From: Leifsonia shinshuensis
GTDB taxonomy: Bacteria; Actinomycetota; Actinomycetes; Actinomycetales; Microbacteriaceae
Length of the DNA stretch: 64,000 nucleotides
Assembly: GCF_013410375.1 (NCBI RefSeq)
Contig: NZ_JACCFL010000001.1
Location: 2,852,001-2,916,000 of the forward strand
Direction of reading: 5' to 3'
The notes beneath the pieces were generated by a model. That model had not been told where the DNA came from. It saw nothing but the letters and a program-made list of their open reading frames with translations, and did no database searches. Of this stretch, positions 17,193 through 26,371 are shown in pieces. The position numbers were made by a program, and so were the translations under genes. Each line of letters begins with the position of its first letter. Position 1 is the stretch's first letter.

Positions 17193-18503
17193 ATGCGCAA
17201 ACGCATCACCGGCTTCCGCAGACTCGCGGTCGCCGTCATCAGCGCCGGCGTCGTCGCCGGCACCCTCGCCGCCTGCGGCTCCAGCGGAGGAGGCGGACAG
17301 ACCGACGCCATGAAGGCGCACGGCCCGATCACCATCTGGTACTCGAACAACGCGCAGGAGGTGCAGTGGGGCAAGGCCATGGTGGCCTCCTGGAACTCCG
17401 CGCACCCCAAGGAGCAGATCAAGGCCCAGGAGGTCCCCGCCGGGAAGAGCACCGAGGAGGTCATCGGCGCCGCCATCACCGCGGGCACGACGCCCTGCCT
17501 GGTGTTCAACAACCTCCCGGCGGCTACCGGCCAGTGGCAGAAGCAGGGCGGCCTCGTCGACCTGTCGAAGTTCTCCGACGGCGCCTCCTACATCGAGTCC
17601 CGCAGCGGCAAAGCGGCCGACCAGTACAAGTCCCCTGACGGCGACTTCTACCAGATGCCGTGGAAGCAGAACCCGGTGATGATCTTCTACAACAAGGCGC
17701 TGTTCCAGAAGGCCGGCCTGGACCCGAGCAAGCCCGACCTGTCGACCTACGACAAGTTCCTCGCCGCGGCCCAGAAGATCAAGTCGTCCGGCGCCGCGCC
17801 GTACGCGATCTACCCGGCCCCGACGAGCGAGTTCTTCCAGCCGAACTTCGACTATCTGCCCCTGCTGGCCGCGCAGACCGGCGGCAAGACCTTCATCGAG
17901 AACGGCAAGTCGACGCTCACGAGCCAGGACTCGCTCGACGTGGCGAACTTCTGGAAGAGCATCTACGCCGACGGCCTCGCCGGCAAGGAGCAGTACCAGG
18001 GCGACGCCTTCGCCGACGGCAAGGCGGCCATGGCCATCGTCGGCCCGTGGGCCATCGCGTACTACGGCGACAAGATCCAGTGGGGCTCGGTGCCCGTCCC
18101 GACCAAGGACGGGAAGTCCGCCGACGAGACGTACACCTTCCCGGACGCCAAGAACATCGGGATGTACACCTCGTGCAAGAACCAGGGCACGGCCTGGGAC
18201 GTCATCAAGTACGCCACCTCGAAGGACCAGGACGGCAAGCTGCTGGACGTCACCGGCCAGATGCCGATCCGCTCCAACGTCGCGAGCGTCTACTCCAGCT
18301 ACTTCGACGCGCACCCCGCGTACAAGGAGTTCGGCGCCCAGAGCGAGCGCACCGCTGACGACCCGACGGGCACCAACACCATCGCCCAGCTGCAGGCCCT
18401 CCGCGACGCCTACTCCAAGGCGGTGATCAACGGCAACGGCTCGGTCGAGGACGCCTTCAAGGCCGCGTCCCAGAAGATCGACCAGCTCCAGGCTCAGAAG
18501 TAG
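17193..18503 (+). CDS. ABC sugar transporter, extracellular substrate-binding lipoprotein
   Basis: Cluster-B-type solute-binding lipoprotein of 436 residues. The lipobox ends TLAAC, after a hydrophobic signal (LAVAVISAGVVAG), and a Gly/Ser linker follows. The mature part opens with ITIWYSNNAQEVQWGKAMVASWN, the usual first strand and helix of CUT1 family binding proteins, and contains aromatic residues suited to stacking sugars (WKQNPVMIFYNKALF). It is followed after 2 bp by the first permease. With the two permeases it forms an importer; no dedicated ATPase is encoded here, so a shared MsiK-like ATPase elsewhere is expected, as is common in Actinobacteria. Confidence 0.92.
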   Translation: MRKRITGFRRLAVAVISAGVVAGTLAACGSSGGGGQTDAMKAHGPITIWYSNNAQEVQWGKAMVASWNSAHPKEQIKAQEVPAGKSTEEVIGAAITAGTTPCLVFNNLPAATGQWQKQGGLVDLSKFSDGASYIESRSGKAADQYKSPDGDFYQMPWKQNPVMIFYNKALFQKAGLDPSKPDLSTYDKFLAAAQKIKSSGAAPYAIYPAPTSEFFQPNFDYLPLLAAQTGGKTFIENGKSTLTSQDSLDVANFWKSIYADGLAGKEQYQGDAFADGKAAMAIVGPWAIAYYGDKIQWGSVPVPTKDGKSADETYTFPDAKNIGMYTSCKNQGTAWDVIKYATSKDQDGKLLDVTGQMPIRSNVASVYSSYFDAHPAYKEFGAQSERTADDPTGTNTIAQLQALRDAYSKAVINGNGSVEDAFKAASQKIDQLQAQK

Positions 18504-18505
18504 CC

Positions 18506-19462
18506 ATGAGCACCCTCTCCGCTCCCCCGGCGGCGGGCACCGCGCCCGCCGCCGGGACGGCCCCGCGGCGGCGCCCTCCCCTGGTGAGGCGCGTCCTCGG
18601 CAGCAACCCGCTCGGCTGGCTGTTCGCCGCGCCGTACCTGATCTTCGTCCTGCTGATCTTCGCGTACCCGCTGGTGTACGCGGTCTACATCTCGTTCTTC
18701 GACTACTTCTTCGCGGCCCCCGGCGCGCAGGTCACGCAGCCCTTCGTCGGCCTGCAGAACTACGTGCAGGTCTTCACCGACCCGGCCGTGATCCAGTCGT
18801 TCATCAACGTCGGGATCTTCCTGATCATCAACGTGCCGCTCACCGTGGTGCTGTCGCTGGTGCTCGCCAACGGGCTCAACAGCATCACGCGATTCCGGAC
18901 GTTCCTGCGCGTGAGCTACTACGTGCCGTACGTCACGGCGAGCGTCGCGATCATCGGCGTCTGGCTGTTCCTGTTCAACAGCACGGGACTGGTGAACCAG
19001 ATCCTCGGCCCGCTCGCCCCGAACCCGTCGTGGTTCGTCAACCCGGTGCTGGCGATGCCGACCATCGCGATCTACGTGACCTGGAAGCAGCTCGGCCTCT
19101 ACATCCTGCTGTACCTCGCGGCGCTGCAGAACGTGCCCCGCGAGCTGTACGAGTCGGCGGCGACCGACGGCGCCGGGCGGGTGCGGCAGTTCTTCTCCGT
19201 CACCGTGCCGGGCGTGCGTCCGGCGACGGTGCTGGTGCTGCTGCTGGCCACGATCACCGGCGCCAACCTCTTCACCGAGCCGTACCTCCTCACCGGGGGC
19301 GGCGGCCCGGACGGCCACTCGACCTCGCCGGTGCTCCTGATCTACCAGCAGGGCATCCAGCAGGGCCACCCGGGCTACGCCGCCGCGATCGGCGTCGTGC
19401 TCGTGATCCTGGTGCTGATCATCGGCTGGCTGCAGAACCGATTCGCGGGAGGACGCGACTGA
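18506..19462 (+). CDS. ABC sugar transporter permease (MalF-like)
   Basis: Inner-membrane permease of the CUT1 family, 318 residues. A disordered Ala/Pro-rich N-terminus leads to six predicted helices. The EAA loop that contacts the ATPase is seen as YESAATDGAGRVRQFFSVTVPGVRP (about residues 215-239). It starts 2 bp after the binding-protein stop, and its stop overlaps the next ATG by one base. It should pair with the following permease. Confidence 0.92.
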   Translation: MSTLSAPPAAGTAPAAGTAPRRRPPLVRRVLGSNPLGWLFAAPYLIFVLLIFAYPLVYAVYISFFDYFFAAPGAQVTQPFVGLQNYVQVFTDPAVIQSFINVGIFLIINVPLTVVLSLVLANGLNSITRFRTFLRVSYYVPYVTASVAIIGVWLFLFNSTGLVNQILGPLAPNPSWFVNPVLAMPTIAIYVTWKQLGLYILLYLAALQNVPRELYESAATDGAGRVRQFFSVTVPGVRPATVLVLLLATITGANLFTEPYLLTGGGGPDGHSTSPVLLIYQQGIQQGHPGYAAAIGVVLVILVLIIGWLQNRFAGGRD

Positions 19463-20391
19463 TGACCACCCTGAAGACCACGGGCGCGGACCCGGCGGCG
19501 CGCAGCCCGCGCGCTCCCCGGCAGCGCCGCCGCCGCGACCTGGCCGCCTCCACGCGGCTGAGCCGGCCGCAGGCGATCCTGCAGGGCGTCGTGCTGACGC
19601 TCGGCGCCATCGCCTTCCTGTTCCCCTTCTACTACATGCTGGTCGGGTCGCTGCAGGCGTCCCCGGACACCACCGTCGCCGGCGCGTTCCCGAACCCCGC
19701 CAACCTGACTCTGCACAACTACGCGGCGATCGACTCCCGGATCAACCTCTGGCAGGGGCTGGTCAACTCGGGCATCTTCACCGGCGGCGTGCTGCTGTTC
19801 ACGGTCGTGTTCGGGGTGCTCGCCGGGTACGCGCTCTCGATCCTGCAGTGGCGGGGCCGCGGGGTGACCTTCGCACTGGCGCTGCTGGTGCAGACCATCC
19901 CGTTCCAGCTGCTGATGATCCCGCTTTACGTGCTGATCGCGCGCAACTACGGGCTCGGCGACAGCTACCTGGGGATGATCCTGCCGTTCGCGATCAACTC
20001 GGCGGCGGTGCTGATCTTCCGGCAGTACTTCCTGCAGTTGCCGCGCGAGCTGTTCGACGCGGCGCGGATCGACGGCGCCGGGGAGTTCACGCTGCTCTGG
20101 CGCGTGGCGCTGCCGCTGGTGCGCCCGGCGCTGGTCACGGTGCTGCTGCTGACCTTCATCGGCCCGTGGAACGAGTTCCTCTGGCCGTTCCTGATCACGA
20201 AGGAGGCGAGCCTGCAGCCGCTGGCCGTCTCGCTGGCGAACTACATCAGCACGGTCGCGGCCTCCACGTCGAACCCGTACGGGGCGATCCTCGCCGGGGC
20301 CGTGGTGCTCGCCGCACCCGTCGTGGTGCTGTTCATCGTGTTCCAGCGCTACTTCACCTCCACCGACATCGGCTCCTCCGTCAAGGGCTGA
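19462..20391 (+). CDS. ABC sugar transporter permease (MalG-like)
   Basis: Second CUT1 permease of 309 residues with six predicted helices (first: GVVLTLGAIAFLFPFYYMLVGSL). The EAA loop reads FDAARIDGAGEFTLLWRVALPLVRP. The N-terminus is a basic, proline-rich 35 residues. Coupled to the upstream permease by a one-base overlap. Together with the binding protein it imports the sugar destined for the GH130 enzymes downstream. Confidence 0.92.
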   Translation: MTTLKTTGADPAARSPRAPRQRRRRDLAASTRLSRPQAILQGVVLTLGAIAFLFPFYYMLVGSLQASPDTTVAGAFPNPANLTLHNYAAIDSRINLWQGLVNSGIFTGGVLLFTVVFGVLAGYALSILQWRGRGVTFALALLVQTIPFQLLMIPLYVLIARNYGLGDSYLGMILPFAINSAAVLIFRQYFLQLPRELFDAARIDGAGEFTLLWRVALPLVRPALVTVLLLTFIGPWNEFLWPFLITKEASLQPLAVSLANYISTVAASTSNPYGAILAGAVVLAAPVVVLFIVFQRYFTSTDIGSSVKG

Positions 20392-20431
20392 GCCGGCCGC
20401 CCACCACCCGTCACGCAACGCAAGGAGAACC

Positions 20432-21442
20432 GTGGACGCCGTCTACACCGACGCCCTCCGCCTCAGCTACGAGGAGGCGCTGGGTCACTCCAACGCCCTC
20501 ACCGACCACATCTCGACCGACCACTTCTCGGCGAACTACGTCGACCCGCCGGACTGGGCGATCGGCCCGTTCCAGCGGGACCCGGCGCTCACCTTCCGGC
20601 TGGACGGCCAGTGGGACGACCCCACCGGCGTCGGCTGGACGAGCAGCGCGATCTTCAACCCGACGATGATCGAGCGCGACGGCGAGCTGCACCTGTTCTA
20701 CCGCGCCTCCCCGCGGATGGAGTCGCTGGCCAGCCGGATCGGCCACGCCGTCCGCCGGGACGGGGTGTGGCACGACGACCCGGCCAACCCGGTCGTCTAC
20801 CCGACGCTGCCCAACGAGCCGCTCGGCTGCGAGGACCCGAAGGTCTACGAGGCCGACAGACGGTATGTGCTGTTCTACAACGCCAATCGGCGGACGGAAG
20901 CGGGCGACATCGCCGTCGACATCATGGGAGCCGTCTCCGACGACCTGATGTCGTGGGAGAAGATCGGCCTCGTCGTGCCGCTCGAGGTGTCCCAGGACTG
21001 GGCGAAGGGCGCCGTCGTGCCGCGCGACGAGCACGGCCGCGCCGTGCGGATCGGCGGCGAGTACCTGATGTACCTCTCCGAGGGCTGCGGCGGCCGGCCG
21101 ATGATCGGCCACTCCGACGACCTGGTGTCCTGGACCTTCGCCGAGCAGCCCTACCTCGACCTGTCGCCGCTGTCCGGCAGCCTGTTCGAGGTCGCCTGCG
21201 CCGTGGTGCGCGGGGACGACCTCGTGCTGGACTTCTTCTACGCCGACGAGAACGGCGACTTCGCCGCGGCCCAGGCGCACTACTCCGTCGACGCCCCCTT
21301 CACGCAGACCGGCCTCCACCGCGGCGGCTCCCTCGCCTGGGGCGGCCTGCAGAGGCTGGACGGCCGCTGGTCGTTCGCGCAAGGCTGGGACGCTCCCCGA
21401 GGAGAGCGCGAACTCTACGTCTACAAGGAGGTCACGACGTGA
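20432..21442 (+). CDS. GH130-like glycosidase/phosphorylase (first of two)
   Basis: Intracellular five-bladed beta-propeller enzyme of 336 residues. AAGGAGAA precedes the GTG at 20432. Propeller blades are marked by FNPTMIERDGELHLFYRA and by GCEDPKVYEADRRYVLFYNA; the Asp of the EDP(R/K) motif is the proton donor in GH130. GH130 members act on beta-1,2- or beta-1,4-mannosides, as phosphorylases or hydrolases; an accompanying phosphate site cannot be judged by eye. It is less canonical than the next gene and may be from another subfamily or act on a different linkage. Its stop overlaps the next start by 4 bp. Confidence 0.8.
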   Translation: MDAVYTDALRLSYEEALGHSNALTDHISTDHFSANYVDPPDWAIGPFQRDPALTFRLDGQWDDPTGVGWTSSAIFNPTMIERDGELHLFYRASPRMESLASRIGHAVRRDGVWHDDPANPVVYPTLPNEPLGCEDPKVYEADRRYVLFYNANRRTEAGDIAVDIMGAVSDDLMSWEKIGLVVPLEVSQDWAKGAVVPRDEHGRAVRIGGEYLMYLSEGCGGRPMIGHSDDLVSWTFAEQPYLDLSPLSGSLFEVACAVVRGDDLVLDFFYADENGDFAAAQAHYSVDAPFTQTGLHRGGSLAWGGLQRLDGRWSFAQGWDAPRGERELYVYKEVTT

Positions 21443-22500
21443 CTGCCCCCTTCCCGTATGCACTCACCCGCGCCGGCGTGGTGATGACCCCCGACCCCGG
21501 CGAGCCGCTGGAGGCCGAGGGCGTGCTGAACCCCGCGTCCGGCCGCGACGCCGACGGCGAGCTGTACCTGCTGCCCCGGCTGGTCGCCGACGGCAACGTG
21601 TCCCGTGTGGGCCTCGCCCGGGTCGTCGTCGAGGGCGGCGTACCCGTCGGCGTCGAGCGGGAGGGGGTCGTGCTGGCGCCGGACCGCGACTTCGAGCGCG
21701 GCCGGCGCAACTCCGGGGTGGAGGATCCGCGCACCACGTTCGTGCCGGCCCTCGGCCTCCACGTGATGACCTACGTCGCCTACGGCCCGCTCGGGCCGCG
21801 CACCGCCGTCGCCGTCTCCTCCGACCTCCGGTCCTGGCAGCGCCTTGGGCCGGTGAGCTTCGAGTACGACGACGAGCTCGGCGTCGACCTGGCGCTGTTC
21901 CACAACAAGGACACCGTGTTCTTCCCGGAGCCGGTGACGGGACCGGACGGCGTGGAGAGCCTCGCGGTGCTGCACCGGCCGGTGTGGGACCTCGGCGAGG
22001 TCCGCGACGGCGAGGGCGCGCACCCGCCGACCGGACTGGAGGAGAAGCGGCCGAGCATCTGGATCGCGTTCATCCCCTTGGCCGCCGTGCGCGACGACCT
22101 CGGTGAGCTGGCCCGGTGGCGGCACAACCGGTTCCTGGCCGGCCCGGAGTTCCCGTTCGAGGAGCTGAAGATCGGCGCCGGACCCGCGCCGGTGCGCGTG
22201 CCGGAGGGCTGGCTGCTGCTGCACCACGGCGTCACCGGCCGCCTGGAGCGCGGCGTCGACCAGCAGAAGCACGTCAACTACGCCGCCGGCGCGATGATCC
22301 TCGACGCCGACGAGCCGTGGAAGGTCGTCCAGCGCACCGCCGAGCCGCTGCTGAGCGCGGAGACCGAGGAGGAGCGCAGCGGCATCGTGCCGAACGTGGT
22401 GTTCCCCACCGCGATCGAGCGGGTGGGCGAGACCGATTGGGTGTTCTACGGGATGGCGGACTCCAAGATCGGGGTCGCGAAGCTGGAGCGGGTGGGCTGA
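21439..22500 (+). CDS. GH130 family glycosidase/phosphorylase (second of two)
   Basis: Cytoplasmic beta-propeller enzyme of 353 residues, start GTG 21439 coupled to the previous stop. GH130 landmarks are strong: GVEDPRTTF (catalytic Asp), HNKDTVFFPEPV, WLLLHHGVTG, SGIVPNVVFPTAIE and the closing YGMADSKIGVA. Together with the first enzyme it should degrade the imported oligosaccharide, releasing mannose-1-phosphate if it is a phosphorylase. A mannoside substrate is family knowledge; the exact linkage is unknown. It is the last gene of the operon, followed by a strong hairpin 10 bp on. Confidence 0.88.
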   Translation: MTAPFPYALTRAGVVMTPDPGEPLEAEGVLNPASGRDADGELYLLPRLVADGNVSRVGLARVVVEGGVPVGVEREGVVLAPDRDFERGRRNSGVEDPRTTFVPALGLHVMTYVAYGPLGPRTAVAVSSDLRSWQRLGPVSFEYDDELGVDLALFHNKDTVFFPEPVTGPDGVESLAVLHRPVWDLGEVRDGEGAHPPTGLEEKRPSIWIAFIPLAAVRDDLGELARWRHNRFLAGPEFPFEELKIGAGPAPVRVPEGWLLLHHGVTGRLERGVDQQKHVNYAAGAMILDADEPWKVVQRTAEPLLSAETEEERSGIVPNVVFPTAIERVGETDWVFYGMADSKIGVAKLERVG

Positions 22501-22509
22501 CCCCCGGCG

Positions 22510-22566
22510 ACATTCCGCACGAATGTCGACGTTCGCCGCGTCAGAGTCGACATTCGTGAGGAATGT
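22510..22566 (+). terminator. Hairpin terminator of the sugar operon
   Basis: Arms at 22510-22530 and 22546-22566 are complementary over 21 bases with one mismatch (ACATTCCGCACGAATG... against ...CATTCGTGAGGAATGT), with a 15-base loop. It begins 10 bp after the last operon stop. No T-run, as usual in high-GC Actinobacteria. Confidence 0.75.
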
Positions 22567-22639
22567 GACCGTTCTGGGACATGATGTCGAGATGACACCT
22601 CCCCGTTCGTACGAAAGGTGAGAGGAAGGAATCACGACC

Positions 22640-22978
22640 ATGTCCCAGTACCTGCTCAGCGTCTACCAGCCCGACGGGCCCGTCCCCGAGCCGGAGGTCC
22701 TCGCCGCGATCGGCGAGAACCTCGACGCCCTCAACACCGAGATGCGGGCGGCCGGCGCCTGGGTGTTCTCCAACGGCCTCCTTCCGCCGGAGTCGGCCAC
22801 CGTGCTGCGGCCGTCGGGCTCCGAGGTGCTCGCCACCGACGGACCGTTCACGGAGAGCAAGGAGCACCTCGGCGGCTTCACCATCGTCGATGTTCCCAAT
22901 CGGGACGCCGCCCTCGAGTGGGGCCGACGGCTCGCCGTCGCGACGACGCTGCCGATCGAGGTGCGGCCGTTCGCGTGA
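22640..22978 (+). CDS. YciI (YCII-related) family protein
   Basis: Small ferredoxin-like-fold protein of 112 residues of the YCII/DGPF type. The signature is DGPFTESKEHLGGFTIVDV, preceded by the strand MSQYLLSVYQPDG. In many Actinobacteria such genes stand beside extracytoplasmic sigma factors, but none is adjacent here. Its biochemical role is not established. GAGAGGAAGG lies before the ATG. Confidence 0.85.
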   Translation: MSQYLLSVYQPDGPVPEPEVLAAIGENLDALNTEMRAAGAWVFSNGLLPPESATVLRPSGSEVLATDGPFTESKEHLGGFTIVDVPNRDAALEWGRRLAVATTLPIEVRPFA

Positions 22979-23110
22979 GCGGCGAGGATGCGGCGGCGGT
23001 CAGCTCCGGAGGGATCGACTCGCCGCTCCGGGAGGCGGACGGGCGCGCTTCAGGTCTTCCGCCCCGCCTCCCGGGTTCCGTCTGAGCCGTCGACGGTGGA
23101 CAGTGGCGCT

Positions 23111-23953
23111 ATGGACATCGCATTCCTCGGGCTCGGCCGCATGGGCCGCGAGCTCGTCCCCCACCTGATCGACGCCGGCCACATCGTGACCGTGTGGAAC
23201 CGCTCACCCGGCCCCGCCGAAACGATCGGCCGTCGCGGCGCCCGTGTCGCGGGCTCCGCCGCGGAGGCGGTCGCCGGCGCGGACGCGGTCGTGAGCGTGC
23301 TGTTCGGACCCGACGCCGTCCGGGAGACACTGCTCGACGCGGACCTGCCGTGGCGCCCCGGCACGCTCTGGATCGACGTGACCACGGTGTCGCCGGACGA
23401 CGCATCCGAGTTCGCCGGGCGCGCGGCCTCCCTCGGCATCCGGTACGTCGCCTCCCCCGTCGTCGGCTCGCTCGCTCCCGCCCGCGCCGGCGCACTCGCC
23501 GTCCTCGTCGGCGGCGACCACGACGCGGTCCGCGAGGCAAAACGCATCGTCGGGCTGTGGGCGGACCAGGAGAAGCTCCGCACGTTCGACACGCCGGCCG
23601 CCGCGGCCGCCGCCAAGCTGGTGGCGAACCTCGCTCTCGCGATCTCCATGGAGGCACTGTCCGAGGCCCTCCGGTTCGGCCGTGCCGCCGGACTCGCCGA
23701 CGACGACGTGCTGGCGACGCTGTCGCTGACCGGGATCGCGCCGTTCGCGGCGATGAAGGGACCGGTCGTCGTCGCGGGCGAGTTCGACGACGCCCAGTTC
23801 ACGGCCGACGCGCTCGCCAAGGACGCGCGCCTCATGCTCGCCACCGCCGACGTGCCGCTCCCGGCCGTCGCGCTGGTCGCGGCGGAGTTGCAGCGTGCGA
23901 TCGACGCGGGCCAGGGCGGGAAGGACTTCTCGGTCATCGCGCGCGACCGCTGA
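23111..23953 (+). CDS. NAD(P)-dependent beta-hydroxyacid dehydrogenase-like (HIBADH family)
   Basis: Cytoplasmic 280-residue reductase. The N-terminal Rossmann motif is IAFLGLGRMGRELVPHLIDAGH; the catalytic Lys lies in AAAAKLVANLALA (about residue 165) in an all-helical C-terminal domain. The family oxidises 3-hydroxyisobutyrate, tartronate semialdehyde or reduces similar carbonyls and imines. The exact substrate is not clear. It stands alone between YciI and the AI-2E exporter. Confidence 0.85.
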   Translation: MDIAFLGLGRMGRELVPHLIDAGHIVTVWNRSPGPAETIGRRGARVAGSAAEAVAGADAVVSVLFGPDAVRETLLDADLPWRPGTLWIDVTTVSPDDASEFAGRAASLGIRYVASPVVGSLAPARAGALAVLVGGDHDAVREAKRIVGLWADQEKLRTFDTPAAAAAAKLVANLALAISMEALSEALRFGRAAGLADDDVLATLSLTGIAPFAAMKGPVVVAGEFDDAQFTADALAKDARLMLATADVPLPAVALVAAELQRAIDAGQGGKDFSVIARDR

Positions 23954-24038
23954 CCGCGCGTCGCGCTTGTGGCCCCGCCTTCCGCGCCCCTACGCTCGGC
24001 GGAAGGCGTGACACACGCCGACGACGAGAGGCGGGGCC

Positions 24039-25163
24039 ATGCGTTTCATCCAGTCGCCGGAGCGGCGCATGCAGGCGCACGCCGGTGACGGCGGCGGCGC
24101 CGCCGACGGCGACGGCGGACCGCTGTACAAGCGCAGCCCGCTGCTGTTCGGCTTCGTCGTCACCCTCGGCGCCCTCGGCGCGATCGCGACCGGGTACATG
24201 CTGTACGGCCTCCGGTCGATCATCTTCTCGGTGTTCCTCGCAGCGTTCGCGACGGTCGGCCTCGACCCGCTGATCCGCTGGTTCCAGCGGCACGGGATGA
24301 AGCGCGGCTGGGCGCTGGTCACGGTCATCCTGCTCATCGTCGGCGTGCTGGTCGGGATCATCTGGGTGGTCGTTCCGCTCATCATCCAGCAGATCACCAA
24401 CCTCGCGACGGCCATTCCCGCCGAGGTCGCCAAGCTGCGCGCCGAGGGCTGGTACGACACCACGAACGCGGCGAGCAACGGCGTCCTGGGTCAGGCGCTC
24501 ACCTGGATCTCCGACCAGGTGAAGAACCCGCAGACCTGGGCGAACGTCGGCAACGGCCTGGTCGGCTTCGGCCTCTCGGTGCTGAACGGCTTCACCACCG
24601 GGTTCTTCATCGCCATCCTGACCATCTACTTCATCGCCTCCTACGACTCCACGAAGGCGTCCCTCTACCACCTGGTGCGCAAGTCCCACCGCGACCGGTT
24701 CGAGGGCTACTCCGAGCGGATCCTGCAGAACTTCGGCAAGTACCTGAGCGGCATGGTGATCCTCGCGTTCTTCAACGCGACCTACAGCCTCATCCTGCTG
24801 CTGGTCACCGGCGTGCCCGGCGCCTTCCTGATCGCGCTCGCGGCGTTCTTCATCACGCTGATCCCGCTGATCGGAACCGTGCTGACCACGGTGATCATGA
24901 CGGTGCTGGCGCTCATCCACTCCCCGGTGAGCGCGATCGTCGTGCTCGTCTTCATGCTGGTCTACATGCAGGTGGAGGCATACGTCCTCACGCCCAAGGT
25001 CATGGGCAAGGCGGTGTCGGTGCCCGGCTCCGTGGTCCTCATCTCGGCGCTCGCCGGCTCGACGCTGTTCGGCCTCCCGGGCGCGCTGGTGGCCATCCCG
25101 ATCTCCGCGGGGATCATCCTCATCATCAAGGAGGTCGTGATGCCGCGGAAGGACCGGACCTAG
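24039..25163 (+). CDS. AI-2E family transporter
   Basis: Integral membrane protein of 374 residues with about seven helices, of the AI-2E exporter / PerM family. The layout is typical: a glycine-rich cytoplasmic start, helix pair (LFGFVVTLGALGAIATGYML ... IIFSVFLAAFATVGLDPL), an amphipathic middle (LATAIPAEVAKLRAEG), and the C-terminal helices with FFITLIPLIGTVL and EAYVLTPKVMGKAVSVPG, the most conserved motif in the family. Substrates in characterised members include the quorum signal AI-2 and sodium; not decided here. Convergent with the acyltransferase gene, sharing 4 bp at the stops. Confidence 0.9.
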   Translation: MRFIQSPERRMQAHAGDGGGAADGDGGPLYKRSPLLFGFVVTLGALGAIATGYMLYGLRSIIFSVFLAAFATVGLDPLIRWFQRHGMKRGWALVTVILLIVGVLVGIIWVVVPLIIQQITNLATAIPAEVAKLRAEGWYDTTNAASNGVLGQALTWISDQVKNPQTWANVGNGLVGFGLSVLNGFTTGFFIAILTIYFIASYDSTKASLYHLVRKSHRDRFEGYSERILQNFGKYLSGMVILAFFNATYSLILLLVTGVPGAFLIALAAFFITLIPLIGTVLTTVIMTVLALIHSPVSAIVVLVFMLVYMQVEAYVLTPKVMGKAVSVPGSVVLISALAGSTLFGLPGALVAIPISAGIILIIKEVVMPRKDRT

Positions 25164-26371
25164 GCTTCCGCCGCCGCCGGGGCGGGCGCCGGTTTCCACC
25201 GTTCCCGGATGGTCCGCGCCACGTGCCGGGAGAGCCGGTGCGCCCACTTCTCGACGCCGAAGTAGAACGCGACCGCCAGGGCGAGGCTGCCCACGATCTG
25301 CACGATCGTCGTCCCGATCCCCGGCCCCATCACGAACGCGAGCCCGATCGTCAGCGGGCCGTGCGTCAGGTAGAGGCTGAACGAGATGGTCCCGAGCGCC
25401 ACCAGCGGCCGCCACCGCAGCACGCGGCGCAGCGGCGGGAACGTCAGGGCGAGGCAGAGCAGCAGGACGATCCCGGCGAGGCGGAGCAGGGTGAACGCGT
25501 TGCTGGTGACCAGCGACCTCGTGCCCGCCTGCTGGATGATGAAGAAGTTGAACGTGTACGACGACGTGATCAGGAACACCGCGACGAGCACGCCGGCCGT
25601 GCCGAGGAGCGTCCCGCGGAGGTCCCCGGCCGCGACGACGCGGAGCCGGTCGGCGATCGCCTCCCAGTGGAAGCCGAGCACCGACCCGATGAGGAACATC
25701 GGCATGTAGAGCAGGAACAGCGAGTCCGTCCACACGCTGGCGACGATGAGCGCGACCGAGGCGGCCAGCGCCAGCTTCGGCATCGACCGCGCGGCCAGCA
25801 CGTAGATCGGCAGCAGGATCGAGAACAGGACCTCCCACTGCAGCGACCACAGCGGCACGTTCGCCGAGGTGGTGCCGGTCAGCAGGGTCATGTCCCGCAC
25901 CATCAGGCCGAGACCGTAGTCGTTCGGGAGACCGCCGACGAACGGGCTGTTCGCCGGGGTGACCTGGCGTGGAAGCAGAATGAACGTCAGTGCGGTGAGC
26001 AGCACGGCGGCGATGATCGGCAGGTAGAGCCGGATGATCCGGCTCGGGTAGTAGGCGTCCCAGCGGTAGTGCGGCGACGCGGCGGAGCGGGTGAGCACGA
26101 AGCCGGAGAGGATGAAGAACAGCCAGACCGCCTCCGGGCCCGCGCTGAAGATCCGCAGCGGCGAATACATGATCAGGTTGTACCAGGGGCTCGCGACGGG
26201 CGCGAAGTGCGAGCCCACCAGGAAGCCGTGCAGAGAGCTCGCGGTCGTGTGCCACAGCAGGACGGCGAACGCCGCGGCTCCGCGCAGGGAGTCCAGCTCG
26301 GTCGAGCGCACGGGTTTGCTTCCGGTCGAGCGCACAGTGTTCGTCGAGCGCACAGTGTTCGTCGAGCGCAC
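25160..26371 (-). CDS. Acyltransferase family 3 membrane protein
   Basis: Membrane acyltransferase (OafA/NodX type) of 403 residues with about ten helices. It opens with the family motif ELDSLRGAAAFAVLLWH, including the conserved His, and continues with VWLFFILSGFVLTR and SRIIRLYLPI. Such enzymes O-acylate sugars of the envelope or secreted compounds. I chose the GTG at 26371 because GAAAGGA lies 5 bases before it; the frame is open to an ATG at 26509. The first 15 codons lie inside a tandem repeat, giving VRSTNTVRSTNTVRST, an odd hydrophilic N-terminus. No glycosyltransferases nearby, so the acceptor is unknown. Confidence 0.8.
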   Translation of the reverse strand: MRSTNTVRSTNTVRSTGSKPVRSTELDSLRGAAAFAVLLWHTTASSLHGFLVGSHFAPVASPWYNLIMYSPLRIFSAGPEAVWLFFILSGFVLTRSAASPHYRWDAYYPSRIIRLYLPIIAAVLLTALTFILLPRQVTPANSPFVGGLPNDYGLGLMVRDMTLLTGTTSANVPLWSLQWEVLFSILLPIYVLAARSMPKLALAASVALIVASVWTDSLFLLYMPMFLIGSVLGFHWEAIADRLRVVAAGDLRGTLLGTAGVLVAVFLITSSYTFNFFIIQQAGTRSLVTSNAFTLLRLAGIVLLLCLALTFPPLRRVLRWRPLVALGTISFSLYLTHGPLTIGLAFVMGPGIGTTIVQIVGSLALAVAFYFGVEKWAHRLSRHVARTIRERWKPAPAPAAAEA

